Of a stretch of 64,000 nt of DNA, positions 1 through 10,452 are shown in pieces (within the stretch, counting starts at the first letter, position 1; every line of letters starts with the position of its first letter). The stretch lies in NCBI GenBank assembly GCA_016584305.1, contig JACEEZ010019105.1:27501-91500 (forward strand), written 5' to 3'. Position numbers and translations under genes: made by a program. This DNA comes from Chionoecetes opilio. Lineage: Eukaryota; Arthropoda; Malacostraca; Decapoda; Majidae. The notes below the pieces were generated by a model. It saw nothing but the letters and a program-made list of their open reading frames with translations. It was not told where the DNA came from and did not search any database.

Positions 1-130
1 AATTTTGGGAGGTCAAAAACTAATATAACCCCATAGGTTCGAAAATCATAGCTTTTGTCCCTATACACTTTATCTACTCACGTTTTCAATGCAAAAGATT
101 GCTCTCAATTCTATTTTAACTACAAACTAA

Positions 131-1342
131 TGTAGTAGTTTTTACGGTTTCCGTAAAGGGCGATCTACTGGCGATCTTCTAGCTTTCCTAACTGAATCTT
201 GGTCATCCTCTTTTAGGGGTTTTGGTGAAACTTTTGCTGTTGCCCTTGACATATCAAAAGCTTTTGATAGAGTTTGGCACAAATCTTTAATTTCCAAACT
301 AACCTCATTCGGTTTCTATCCTTCTCTCTGTACCTTCATTTTAAGTTTCCTTTCAAACCGTTCTATTGCAGCTACTGTAGACGGACATTGTTCTTCTCCT
401 AAATCTATCAATAGTGGTGTTCCCCAGGGTTCTGTCCTATCAGCCACTCTCTTTCTATTATTTATTAATGATCTTCTAAGTCTAACTCAAAGCCCTATCT
501 ACTCCTACGCTGATGATTCTACCCTGCATTTTTCAACGTCGTTTATTAGACGTCCAACTCAACAGGAACTAAGTGATTCACGGAGAGATGCCACCGAGCG
601 CCTAACTTCTGATCTTTCTATAATTTCTGATTGGGGCAAAGCAAACCTTGTTTTGTTCAATGCCTCAAAAACCCAATTTCTTCACCTATCTACTCGACAA
701 AACCTACCAGATAACTATCCCCTCTTCTTCAATGACACTCAACTGTCTCCTTCTTCTACAATGAACATTCTAGGACTATCCTTTACTAAAAATCTGAACT
801 GGAAGTCTCACATCTCATCTCTTGCTAAAACAGCTTCTAAGAAGTTAGGTGTGCTGTGGCGTCTGCGTCCTTTTTTTTCTCCCTCCCAATTGCTTGCTCT
901 CTACAGGGGCCTTATTCGCTCATGTATGGAGTATGTCTCACATGTTTGGGGAGGATCCACTCATACAGCTCTCCTAAACAGGGTTGAGTCAAAAGCTTTT
1001 CGTCTCATCAACTCCTCTCCTCTGACTGACTGTCTTCAATCTTTAAATCACCGCCGCAATGTTGCTTCTCTTGCTCTCTTCTACCGTTATTTTCATGCTC
1101 ACTGCTCTTCTGAACTTGCTAACTGCATGCCTCCCCCACTCCCGCAGCCTTGCTGCACAAGACTTTCTACTCATTCTCATCCCTATTCTGTCCATCTTCC
1201 TAATGCAAGAGTTAATCAGTATCTTTACTCTTGCATCCCTTTCACTGGTAAACTCTGGAACTCTCTTCCTGTTTCTATTTTTCCACTTTCCTATGACTTA
1301 AATCTTTTCAAAAGAAGAGTAACAAGACACCTCCCGAACTAA
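131..1342 (+). pseudogene. LINE reverse transcriptase, C-terminal two thirds
   Basis: The frame encodes about 403 residues of RT and the C-terminal domain. In order it shows the GRSTGDLL block (about 155), the VALDISKAFDRVWH catalytic block with the first Asp (about 239), GVPQGSVLS (about 417), the YADD active site (about 499) and a LGLSFTKNLNW thumb-type segment (about 771). These are the standard RT blocks of APE-type LINEs, which copy element RNA onto nicked chromosomal DNA. No internal stop is seen, so the fragment is young. It lacks the N-terminal fingers and any upstream endonuclease, so it is a dead copy rather than a gene. Confidence 0.85.
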
Positions 1343-1488
1343 ATTGGCCTAGCCCTCTGTTTTTATTTTATTCTCTTACTGTCTTCTTTATTGGGACTGG
1401 CAACTATGCGGGCTTTGTGTTACCCATTTTTGTTGTGCCCTTGGCCAGTTCCTTGTGATGTAAAAAAAAAAATAAAAAAAAAAAAAAA
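131..1488 (+). mobile_element. 5'-truncated poly(A) LINE (copy 1)
   Basis: This is a non-LTR retrotransposon fragment. The reverse-transcriptase reading frame is open from about 131, just after a stop at 128, through 1342. It is followed by a roughly 120-bp 3' UTR and an A-rich tail at 1462-1488. The same 3' UTR and tail occur inverted at 30862-31480, which defines the family independently. There is no endonuclease or ORF1, so the copy is 5'-truncated as is usual after target-primed reverse transcription. A Jockey/CR1-type clade is likely from the RT style, but this is an inference. Confidence 0.85.
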
Positions 1489-1746
1489 TGATTGGCATAT
1501 TTGGTATTTAGTTACTTAGAGGTCTTGACAAATAACCATATAATTAGAAATCAAACATTTGTATTCTAGCTTACGTAGTCAAATAAACATCTGAAGTAAA
1601 CATTACATTTCAATATAATGCTTATCTGTGACAGTTATGCTTATGAGAAAAGCAACTAAATTAATGGTTGTACAACACCTAATAAATCTCATTAAAATAA
1701 TGGCAGAATAATTATAATACTGTCACATGGAATAGATCATGGTACA

Positions 1747-2203
1747 TTAACTGTCAATATCAGAGTCACTGCTGTCTGCATCCAGTATAACAATGCACTT
1801 TATACGACTACATATTCTTTCTGATCCCTGGCAACGGCAACCAATGTAGCAAGGAATGCCTTTTTTGCTGCAGGAAATGTTTCTGTTGCAGCCTTTCAGA
1901 CAGCCACACGAGATATTCTTGGACATTTGATCTGGCCATGCTGGTAATGTGGATGGAGCTGGCAAAAGCTTGTTTTCTAGTAGTGACCAGCCAAAATTAG
2001 TAAATGGTTCCAAATTTGATTGTGGGATATGCGCTGTTTTGTCAAGTATTGTAGCCAGTGCTGCCCGTTTCACATGCAACAGAAATGCGTCTTCAGTTGG
2101 GGGTAGAAGTTTCAAAAGTGTGGACTTATTGTTTAAGAATTTATGTACTCCAAAGTCTCCCAGTGCAGAGCCTTTAAAGTCATCACCTTCTTTGTATACA
2201 CAG
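1747..2203 (-). pseudogene. Terminal exon or fragment of a CXC-type Cys-rich protein
   Basis: About 150 residues are readable. An LPPTEDAFLLH motif is followed by a Trp/Pro segment and then a cysteine cluster (CGCLKGC, CSKKGIPC, GCRCQG) ending in an acidic Ser/Asp tail. The order matches a broad family of uncharacterised metazoan proteins with an LPPT motif and a CXC-like zinc-binding tail, often linked to mobile DNA. The frame runs straight into the BEL LTR at 2212. On the minus strand the sequence ...ACTATAG just before 2203 could be a splice acceptor, so the BEL element either sits in the preceding intron or cuts the coding sequence. No upstream exon is visible. Function is unknown. Confidence 0.5.
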
Positions 2204-2211
2204 CTATAGTA

Positions 2212-2547
2212 TGTGTGCACTATATCACGATCACATCCTACCTATACATATCTAGAATCAAGTATAAGTATACATACCACAATATGAAGACACACACATC
2301 ACTGAAATATCTTGAGTGCCGTCCTAACAGCGTCACATCTGGGCAACTTACATACAGCACAATGCCTTGTCGGCAGCCCGCCTTGGCCCAGGACGCTTCA
2401 TAGATGGGTAACAAAATCCGCTCAAGATGCGCGTCAAACGGAAACAACAAACTTGAAATTCCATATTACCAAAACTAATAACACCAATCCACTTGACCAT
2501 AACCACTCCTTATCTCCAAAAATATTAAATATCATTCCAATGAAACA
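2212..2547 (-). repeat. BEL/Pao 3' LTR (left copy)
   Basis: This 336-bp LTR reads TGT...CA on the minus strand. It matches the split right LTR at 20540-20600 plus 24646-24912 along its full length, with scattered substitutions. The inner edge abuts a purine-rich tract and the outer edge abuts the Cys-rich exon. A short minus-strand reading frame inside the LTR is shared by both copies but matches no family I recognise. Confidence 0.85.
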
Positions 2548-2559
2548 CTCCGCTCCCAC
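2548..2559 (-). other. Polypurine tract of the BEL element
   Basis: On the minus strand the 12 bases GTGGGAGCGGAG lie directly before the TG of the 3' LTR. This is the position of the plus-strand primer of LTR retrotransposons. Confidence 0.75.
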
Positions 2560-2697
2560 AAAATGAAATGTATAAGTAGACTGTATGGCACAAATGTATA
2601 ATATATATCAAGATATCCTCCTTGCTACAATCTCCATCAATAAATAATATTCCTATTATCAACATACATATATGCCACAAAAACATTAAATTTGAGA

Positions 2698-4165
2698 TTA
2701 TATTTGTTCTTCAACCGGTAAGATAACCACCAATCTATGTACAGACTTACTCATTATTTTATCCACACCTCCATCATATCCCTTACCATAGACTACTCTA
2801 TACTGGACTTGCTATTCGTGCCCCGCGCTAACCCGCCTATGACCAGTGGAGGCCAGTTTTGCGATTCCTGACATTTTCGAACATCACCCCCACTTCACTT
2901 CCTGTGGTTTAACAGTATAAATGATATACTGTTATCTACGTAAATGTTTGTTCTACAATATTTTCAAATAAAAAACAGTAACATACACTAAAGAAATGCC
3001 GTTAAAAGAGAATGAAGAAATATGCATGAACTTAATTAATATTCAGTTAAACTCTTCGCCATTTAATATTTTGCGAGAAAACATTTTATATGAAACATGT
3101 CAATAGAAGGGAATTTTCATTAGCTTTCCATTGATATATTTAGTTTTCTGATAAATGAATTACCATCATGCTTAAATAAGCGTTAACTGAAAAAATAATA
3201 TCATCAATCGGATCGGCAAGTAAAAAAAGTGTTCCATGAATACAGTAGACTATGGTTTATCAGTATAAATGATGCACTGTAATCTTCGCAAATGATTGTT
3301 CTATAATATTATCAAATAAAAAACTATAAACTAGACTAAAGAAAGGCCATTATGAGACTGAAGAAATATGCATGAACTTAATATTCACTTAAACTCTTCG
3401 CCATTTAAGACTTTTTACATGCAACATATCAATATAAGCGGAAATTTATTAGCTTTCCATTGATATATTTTGTTTTCTGATAAATGAATTAGAACCATGC
3501 ATAAATTAGCGTTAACTAAATAAGTAACATCATCAATCGGGTAATTTTTCCCGATTGATGAGGTTATTTATTTAGTTAACGCTAATTTATGTATGGTTCT
3601 AATTCATTTATCAGAAAACAAAATATAGCAATGGAAAGCTAATAAAATTCCGCTTCTATTGATATGTTTCATGTAAAAAAAAATTCGCAAAATATTAAAT
3701 GGCGAAAAGTTTAAGTGAATAATAAGTTCATGCATATTTCTTCACTCTCGCACAATGGCATTTCTTTGGTGTATTTTACAGTTTTCTATTTAATAATATT
3801 ATAGAACAAACATTTACGAAGATAATGGTATATCATTTATACTGATAAACCATAGGAAGGGAAATGGGAGGGATGTTAGAAAATGTCAGGAATCGCAAAA
3901 CTGGCCTCCACTGGAAATAGCCCAAAATGAGTAGGTAGCAAGTCCAGTATACAGTAGTCTTTGCCCTTACCCTAACTTATTATCTTGTAGCTCAAATCAA
4001 CATCTCGCACAGTATCATCACGTCCTGGGTCTGCCCTTATTACCTGGGCTAGTTTCCATGCCCCTCTTATAGAATTGCTATCTTGTACTAAAACCACATC
4101 ACCAATTCTCACATTCCTCCTAGTTGTGTGCCATTTTTGCCTGACCAACATTGTTGGGATATAGT
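2698..4165 (-). pseudogene. BEL pol C-terminal DUF5641-like domain, split by a foldback element
   Basis: The minus strand from 4165 to 3972 encodes a segment with RQKWH, RNVRIGDVVLV and VRDVDL motifs, typical of the domain after the BEL/Pao integrase core. It stops at the foldback element and resumes at 2787, ending with SVHRLVVILPVEEQ and a stop at 2698-2700. This ending is a hallmark of BEL/Pao Pol. The domain follows the integrase zinc finger almost directly, so the catalytic core that should separate them is missing. Confidence 0.8.
2788..3963. mobile_element. hAT-like foldback element inside BEL pol
   Basis: The two ends are inverted copies starting CAAAGACTACTGTATACTGG (right) and ATAGACTACTCTATACTGG (left). 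The inverted similarity extends more than 100 bp at the outer ends. It is also found between the inner blocks at 3250-3545 and 3546-3850, which meet head to head. A further direct copy of the inner block lies at 2905-3215. CCCTTACC flanks the element on both sides (2780-2787 and 3964-3971), a 7-8 bp duplication as for hAT transposons. There is no transposase, so it is non-autonomous. Confidence 0.8.
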
Positions 4166-4590
4166 CACGTCTTCAGTCTTTCTGTCCTCACCTGACCCAT
4201 ACGTTGATCTTCTATCTGTTTTGTTAACTTTCTACACATTATACATTTATTTTTTATTGTTTTGATTATCTTCCTGGCACCCGGAACCCAGAACTTTCTT
4301 TGCAACTTTGCCAAAGTAGTTTCAACGCCAGCATGATTCACATTGTGTAAGCATGATACATATAATCTAGTCACTGGATGGTTTGCTGGTATTAATACAA
4401 AATGTTCCTGATTCCAGTTTTCTTTCAACCATTTGAAAATTCTTTGTCCTACTGCAATTATTCCATTCTCAAGTAGCATGGGACCCAATCTCTTGAACCG
4501 TATCTCCCAATCATCCATGTTTTTCTGCATCTCCTTCACACACATTAATCCAGCTTCTTCCATGTCCTCAACTGTGGGTTCATTCAACAT
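4165..4590 (-). pseudogene. BEL integrase zinc-binding domain
   Basis: These 141 residues hold the H2C2 integrase zinc finger near the C-terminus: two His (in LHNVNHAG), KFWVPGARK, then CIMCRKL. The upstream part matches the linker between RNase H and integrase. The expected catalytic core of about 200 residues with the D,D-35-E triad does not follow. After about 20 residues the sequence passes to the C-terminal domain. Confidence 0.8.
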
Positions 4591-4609
4591 ACCTTAAAAG
4601 ACTTGCATC

Positions 4610-5050
4610 TTTTTTATATTGAAGCCTATAGCGCCTGTAGGCTTATGGAGAATCTTGATGTTGGTCGATCTCGCCCGTTAGTGGCGCAGGCTGGATTTTT
4701 ATAATGACACCTGTGGTTTTAGGTGAAGATCCCGTTTTCTATGATGTTCGGATCTTCTGTCAGGATTATGCAGCCCCTAGAGTTTCTCCGTCACACTCGC
4801 CATCGAAGACCAGGTAATTGCTGCATGCGGGGGTTTATTTCAGCCACTCGACGATGTATTTGACAGTTGCTCCTTGGTGGGACTTGGACTCGGGACCTTC
4901 ATCTCCCCTACCAGGCTCTTGAAAGAGTTGCACCCGCCAGGATTCGAATTCGGAACATTGAGTTCACCACTCCAAGACGCTAACCACTCGGCCACCGCCT
5001 CCCCAAACACAGAATCAAGGGCTGTGTTCAAATCTGAACACAGCCCTTAT
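4610..5050 (-). mobile_element. tRNA-derived SINE (Ser/Leu-type head)
   Basis: Read on the minus strand, the 5' part carries an A box, TGGCCGAGTGGTTAGC (4979-4994), and a B box, AATTCGAATCC (4940-4950). About 30 bp separate them, including a long variable-arm-like segment, so the head resembles a type II tRNA (Ser or Leu). It is followed by about 300 bp of unrelated body. These are internal RNA polymerase III promoter elements. The insert lies in the BEL spacer between RNase H and integrase. Outer limits are estimated. Confidence 0.7.
5017..5050. repeat. Short perfect hairpin beside the SINE head
   Basis: AAGGGCTGTGTTC and its reverse complement GAACACAGCCCTT are separated by six bases. The 13-bp stem sits directly upstream of the SINE tRNA-like head. 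It may be part of the SINE 5' end or the trace of a small insertion. Confidence 0.6.
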
Positions 5051-5173
5051 TCTACATGTGACTCTGAGTAATCTATAATAATGACTAAATCTAACAACAT
5101 TAATTACACTCAAATTTGTGATTCCTTTGTTCTCCTTAGCAACAATCATGATAATGCCAATTCTATCTGGTAT

Positions 5174-5721
5174 CTAATCTTCACATGTTTGCCTGATGGG
5201 CCATTCTGATATTGGCAAATAAAAAAAATCAGGTCCCCTTGGCCAAACTGAGCCTTTACCAATTTTCTCTGGGGACATTGGTTTGAAAGTTAAGTCCGCA
5301 ACATTCCGATTTGTGTCGACCCACCACCATTCTCTCGGATCCATTTTGACCTGTATCTCTGCTATGAGGACCGCTACAAAAGTATTAAAGCCATGAGATT
5401 TCCTTTGAATTTGTGATCTTACAATTGATGAGTCGACAATGTGAAACACTGATTCAAATACCCAATCGAACTCCTTTACTATAGTCTCTCTTAACCTAGT
5501 TGCCATAAGGGCGCCACACAGTTCTAAGCGAGGAACGGTCAACTGTCAATTTTATTTTTGGCCACAATCAGACTCACAAAAAACTTATTCTCATCAATTT
5601 GCCACCTGACATAGGCACATACTCCATACGCCTGCATGCTACCATCATAGAATATTATCATGCTGGGCTTACCAAAGGCATTATATGGTTTTAGTGGCTT
5701 TCTGAATGTCAATTCTTCCAA
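5174..5721 (-). pseudogene. BEL RNase H region, in two overlapping frames
   Basis: Two minus-strand reading frames (5539-5721 and 5174-5542) together encode the BEL/Pao RNase H segment. IIFYDGSMQAYG carries the first catalytic Asp, TVPRLELCGAL the Glu, and FHIVDSS the second Asp. RNVADL follows, in the usual place of the last motif. RNase H removes the RNA strand after reverse transcription. The frames overlap by a few bases with a shift between them, so the region is disabled or mis-sequenced. Confidence 0.75.
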
Positions 5722-6572
5722 TCAATACAACTTTGTAAAGAATGTTTCCAATCATTTACCACAGAAGCATCAAGTGGATCATCCCATTTGATTCCCTTAT
5801 TTGAATCACATTTGGTAATCATGTACCTCACTCATAGCTTTCAACGTAACTAGTTTGGCAAGCCCCAATGGATCATAGCATGAAGCAATTTGACTAAGTT
5901 TTATTCTACGGGATCAATTTTCAGGAAATTTGGCTTCAATTTTACAACGCTCTAAATTTGGGTCACTCCGGATTCCTTTTACCTTTGGTGAGAAGTTAAC
6001 CTTTACTGCAAAGGAAACATGGTCTGCTTTAGGGTTCCATTTTATACCCAAAATTTTATCACAATCTGATTCTATCACATTGATGGTATGATCATCATGA
6101 TATCCACTGATAATCCAATGCTTCACATGGAAACTTCCCAGAGAAAGTACCTCTTCCGCGTTCTGTACCATATTGAATGTCTTTTCCACACTATCAATGG
6201 AATAGAGTATGTCATCCACATATGAATTGTGCAAAATCATGTCTTGCACTTCCGGAAACTCACTGCCAAACTTCTCTACAGTACGTCTCAAAGCTAAAGT
6301 GGCTATGGTACCACTAAGCCTGTCTCCAAATATCACCGAAGTCAGGACATAATGATCAGGTGGTCTGTCACTGTCCAAGTCCCTCCAAACAAATCAATGA
6401 GTATGCTGGTCCAGTTTACTGAGTTTGACAGCATGATACATCTTGGATATATCACCAGCTGTAGCTACTCTCTCTTGTCTAAACCTAAACAATACTCCTA
6501 GCAAGCTGTTCAAGATGTTGGGCCCTTTCGCTCAAAATTCATTCAACTTCTGTCCCATATATGATGCAGAGG
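5722..6572 (-). pseudogene. BEL reverse transcriptase, palm and thumb part
   Basis: The RT continues from the right after the solo LTR. It shows NSSASYMG, AKGPNILNSLLG, the ATAGDISKMYH block with the first catalytic Asp, PPDHYVLTSVIFG, and the YVDD active site (about 6200). The connection towards RNase H follows, with a LGIKWNP motif. The order and wording are characteristic of BEL/Pao RT. A stop near 6525 and frame changes near 6395 and 5900 disable it. The only long uninterrupted stretch is 5914-6378. Confidence 0.8.
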
Positions 6573-6577
6573 AGTTG

Positions 6578-7292
6578 CGTGGGAATTATACTTAATTTGA
6601 TGTGAACTCACCTTGCAATTTACCCAAGAACTACCTATACTGAGAGCCCCCTATTTAGTCACTAACTAAGGTATACTCATCAGTGGTAGATGGGTTGAAT
6701 GGTTGAAGGCTTGATTATTATTTGCGAGAGGTAGAAGTGGCCGGTGTTGGGTACTGGTGGCTGGTTGTATGGTGCACGTGTCTAATGGCGGCGACTGGTG
6801 GACAACAGTAACTTTCCAGAGTCCTGTCGGCTTGAATTAATCCCGGGCGCGATACTGGCTTATGGTGTTATACCACGTCCTTTTTTCACTAACCGATTGA
6901 TCAGTTATGTTGGCTCACACATATTAGGATGATGAGCGTGACTACACCTTAATAGTGTAAAATCTAGAGCGTGACTGACTGCCTTGACCGAAAACTCTGA
7001 TCAAGTCGGCAGGAGCTACACACGTGGATAGTTCCAATAATGTATCTTCCTACATGTGGAAGGTTCCAATATTATCCTCACAACTCTTATATTATGTTAA
7101 CCCTTTGATTAATTGTGGTACTAGTTAATACCACCAGAATTATATTACTATATTTAATATATCTTAATTTATACCCAATTCTATAATAATATGCATAGTG
7201 GAATTTTACTCACCTCCCCTGTTGACAGGGGAGGGGGATCCCACCATACCATTCTCTCGATTAGAGAACGGTTCTAGTGGTTAATTTCCACA
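6578..7292 (-). mobile_element. Solo LTR (715 bp) inserted in BEL RT
   Basis: On the minus strand the insert starts TGTGGAAATTA and ends TAATTCCCACG, a short terminal inverted repeat with TG...CA-type ends (last A changed to G). AGTTG is duplicated at 6573-6577 and 7293-7297 (plus strand), the 5-bp size of LTR retrotransposon insertions. It holds no coding sequence, so it is best read as a solo LTR left by recombination of a full element. It contains a CCTCCCCTGT...ACAGGGGAGG palindrome at about 7213. The BEL RT frame continues on both sides. Confidence 0.8.
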
Positions 7293-7297
7293 AGTTG

Positions 7298-7740
7298 AAT
7301 ACAATGCGTAGAGGAGTTGTACTAGATTATGGTTTCAATACTCCGTGATGTTGAATGTAGTGAACAGGACCCTTGTAATCTCGAACCTCCTAGTCACTTA
7401 GTTGCCTAACTACTCCCCTACTAATCATATCTTCAATTTCACTTTGATATCTCTATGCATATTCAACGTCAAGTTTCCTCAATCTGTTCTCCGTTGTCCT
7501 TAATCTGGCAATTGATACTTTAAGATTGTTTTTCAGATGCCTTGCATCCTTTATCCAAGGATAGCTTACTGCCCAACACCTCTGTTTATCACTATAAATC
7601 AATCCTTCCTCAATTAATGCCAATTATATTTCCTCCCTTAAATTTATACAACTAGGTCAAGAACAACATCTGCACATACATTTGATACATAGCGGATCAC
7701 ACTGTTTTCCTATTTCCTCTATTAAAAATATATTATATAT
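7298..7740 (-). pseudogene. BEL protease-RT linker and RT N-terminus
   Basis: The minus strand reads, with frame changes, a CxxCxCxxC-like cysteine motif (CDPLCIKCMCRCC), then LIEEGLIYS, YPWIKDARHL and TTENRLRKLD. RYQSEIEDMISRGVVR, YKGPVHYIQHHGV and the start of the RIVFN block follow. This is the standard start of the BEL/Pao RT region. It ends exactly at the solo LTR target duplication. A stop at about 7640 and others break it. Confidence 0.75.
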
Positions 7741-7743
7741 ATT

Positions 7744-7754
7744 ATTATATGGCA

Positions 7755-7830
<76 letters not shown>

Positions 7831-7979
7831 ATATATATATAATAATATATATATAATATATATATCATATATATTATATATAATATATGTATATAATATA
7901 TATATATATATATTATATATTATATATATATATATATATATAATATATATATTGTATATTATATATATATATGTATATA
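7744..7979. repeat. (AT)n microsatellite left of the gypsy element
   Basis: This is about 230 bp of nearly pure AT/TA. Together with 16032-16140 it forms one AT tract that was split by the gypsy insertion. ATTATATGGCA occurs at both outer edges of the combined tract (about 7743 and 16141). Confidence 0.9.
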
Positions 7980-8822
7980 TGTAATGGTCATTTTGTCCAT
8001 CTACACCTTTGTTACCATATGTAGTGCCCACCTTGGAGTGTACTCTACAGTCCTGGTTACTCCGCTGCCACCACCCACATTAAGTGGGAAAAAATATATG
8101 ATTAAAACCAAAAAAAAAAAGATTTAAGAAAATATGTAAGGACTGGTTGGAAACAGAATGATAACGCGTTAATATATTTCTAATTATAATATATTTAACT
8201 CTTTACTGTCTCCATTATGTAGTTATTATACATTCAACAAGTTATCTTAATATTAAGTCTTCCTTCCCTCCTAGCGATACGCACGCGAAATGCTCAAGTC
8301 GTTATCCAAATATAGTTTACTATCTTTGGTAACTTCAGTCGCACTGTTACCCCTTAAACGATACGCACATGTAATGCTCAAGTCGTTATCCTAATATAAT
8401 GTATACGTAGTCTATCCCACTTCCAACTGTTTCCCTCTCACTTTTTTTTCTATTTCCTTCTTTTCTCCTTGTCCTCACACGGCTGGCTGTGACATGTTGT
8501 GGTTGCCCCCTCTGCTAATTTGTGAGCGCTTGGCCCCCTGGTCCGCCAACAGCATCCTACCTTGGGACCCTTTACCAAGGGCGAGAATATCACCTCCCCA
8601 CAGGCGACTTAACTCAGCGAACGTCGAGCTGCTTCTCAAATTATTCTAACCTAGAATCCCCGTTCTCACCTCGTTTCGCTACGTGTCTAATTACTACTGG
8701 TTTAAAATATAAGCCTAACCAGTGATTCAGAAATGAGGCGTGGAGGAAAATTCCTCGTTAGCTTATTGATACTTATGTGTTATTTCATCTCTTCCCCTAT
8801 TAATGTAATTTCTCGCGTTACA
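7980..8822 (-). repeat. 3' LTR of the SGNH-gypsy element
   Basis: This is an 843-bp LTR with TG...CA ends. It differs from the partner LTR by only a handful of substitutions and single-base indels over the full length, so the insertion is recent. Confidence 0.92.
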
Positions 8823-8838
8823 TAGCTTCTTCCCCCCA
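8823..8838 (-). other. Polypurine tract of the SGNH-gypsy element
   Basis: Minus-strand GGGGGGAAGAAG followed by CTA lies immediately before the TGTAAC start of the 3' LTR, the expected site of the plus-strand primer. Confidence 0.75.
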
Positions 8839-9573
8839 AAAAAAAATTCCTTATGCCTCAGTCCTTCATCAAGCATCCTACCGGATATCTAACTAAAAAT
8901 AATAAAAAAAGATTATCAAATCCATCACACAAAATTTCATATAAATTTTCTTAGGATTTTCTTATCACTCACAAACAAATATTCTCATCCCGCACATTCC
9001 AATTCTTCCAACAAATTTACAACAAAATGAGATAGTATGTATTCTTAACTTATCACTTCCCTCACCCAGAGTAGATTTGACCAGTTTGGGGAATACCCAC
9101 TCTAAATGTGATGACTCTACTACCTTGAAATGAGAACCTTCTCACTTCCTCTCTTATTTGTTAAGGCCGAAACCCTATAGAGTCGCAACTGGACTCGTCC
9201 CTCTAGTCTGGAGTGATCAATTTCCATTTTTACCCCACTAATCCTAGGCATAGGTACGTAGGGATAAATCACGACTGGATCTACTCCAAACCCTCAGTAT
9301 CTTGGGATAAGGCTCACCTCCTGCTTGAGGCATACATATTCCTGCGTCTATCACCCATCGAGCAAAGCTCAGAGCCAAGCACATCCTTGGGTCTAACGAC
9401 AACCTAGCGGGTTTAGTGTTCAGTGCAATCTGTGTGCACCCTCTAAAGCAAAAATAAAATGTTTAAACCACTACAAGTCTGTCTAGGGGACCTTCCTCAA
9501 AATCTCTCTTTCACTAGAGAAGTGGTGAACGTTAATCTCTTTCTCTCTAGAGGTTAACACTTATCGCCTGTCA

Positions 9574-10452
9574 TCACCATTGTTCTAAGTATCTCCTCAC
9601 TGGTCTCCCCTCTCTAGGTGGGAGTTGCTCAAGTTCTTCTTCTACAACTACTATCTCTGCTGGTTCCAACAGCCAGCCATCTTGTCCTACATATCGCTTA
9701 ATTTGCTCGGCCGCGCGCTGTACATGTTTGCCGTCAAATATATTTTCTGATACATATGAACCTCCATCTCTCAATACTTCCACCACTTTGTATGGTCCCA
9801 ACCACTTAACTGAAAGTTTTCTATTGGTGCCCGTCTCAAAACGTTCTCTTTTTACCCACGCCAATTCGTCTTTTTCCAACCTTTCATTTTTCCTTTTCAC
9901 ATTAGCTTTCTCCCGCCATTTTCTACCTCTCTCCAAATTTGTTCTTTTGATTATTTCGTGTGCCACTGTTGTTTCATCCTCTGAGTCAATTTGTGGTAAT
10001 TTCACACTAATCAACCTTGGAGCGTATCGGGAAAAAAAAGCATAGAAAGGTTGGGTACCCATTGTCTCATGCACTGCACTATTTATACTCTTTGAGTTTC
10101 TAAGAGATAATTGGCCACCTATGAGGTATAACCCTTGCACAGGTTTGAGAGAATTGTTTTCATTGTTCGGTGCATCCTTTCTGAGATACTATTACCTTGT
10201 GGATGGTAAGGCGTGGTGTATCCTAATTGTATCTCACATGAGCCCACACAGCTCTTTGAATTGTTGTGACGTAAACTCCTTAGCATTATCCAATAACAAG
10301 GTATGTGGTGCTCCAAATAAACTGACATATTCCCTAAAATTCTTACATACTTCGTCAGTCATCCTAGTCCTTAATTTATAAAAGGTAGTAAACCTACTAT
10401 AATGATCTATTATGGTTAATACATAGCGGTATCCGTGGGCTCCCGTTCCCAT
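9574..10452 (-). pseudogene. Gypsy integrase catalytic core and C-terminal domain
   Basis: Three minus-strand frames together give the integrase core and tail. YVLTIIDHYSRF follows the first Asp, LLLDNAKEF carries the second Asp, and TPYHPQGNSISERMH carries the Glu. PFYAFFSRYAPR and the GPY/F-like KWLGPYKVVEVL follow, then a charged tail to 9574. Integrase joins the cDNA ends to chromosomal DNA. The core is broken near 10300 and 10140 by single-base shifts. The chain is otherwise complete and of normal length. Confidence 0.85.

Noticed and set aside
4935..5003. A functional tRNA-Ser or tRNA-Leu gene
   Set aside because: A and B boxes are clear but the acceptor stem does not close and a 300-bp body follows; a SINE fits better.
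7657..8031. Tyr/Ile-rich frames of about 100-124 codons
   Set aside because: AT microsatellite translation; only the last residues belong to the BEL linker.
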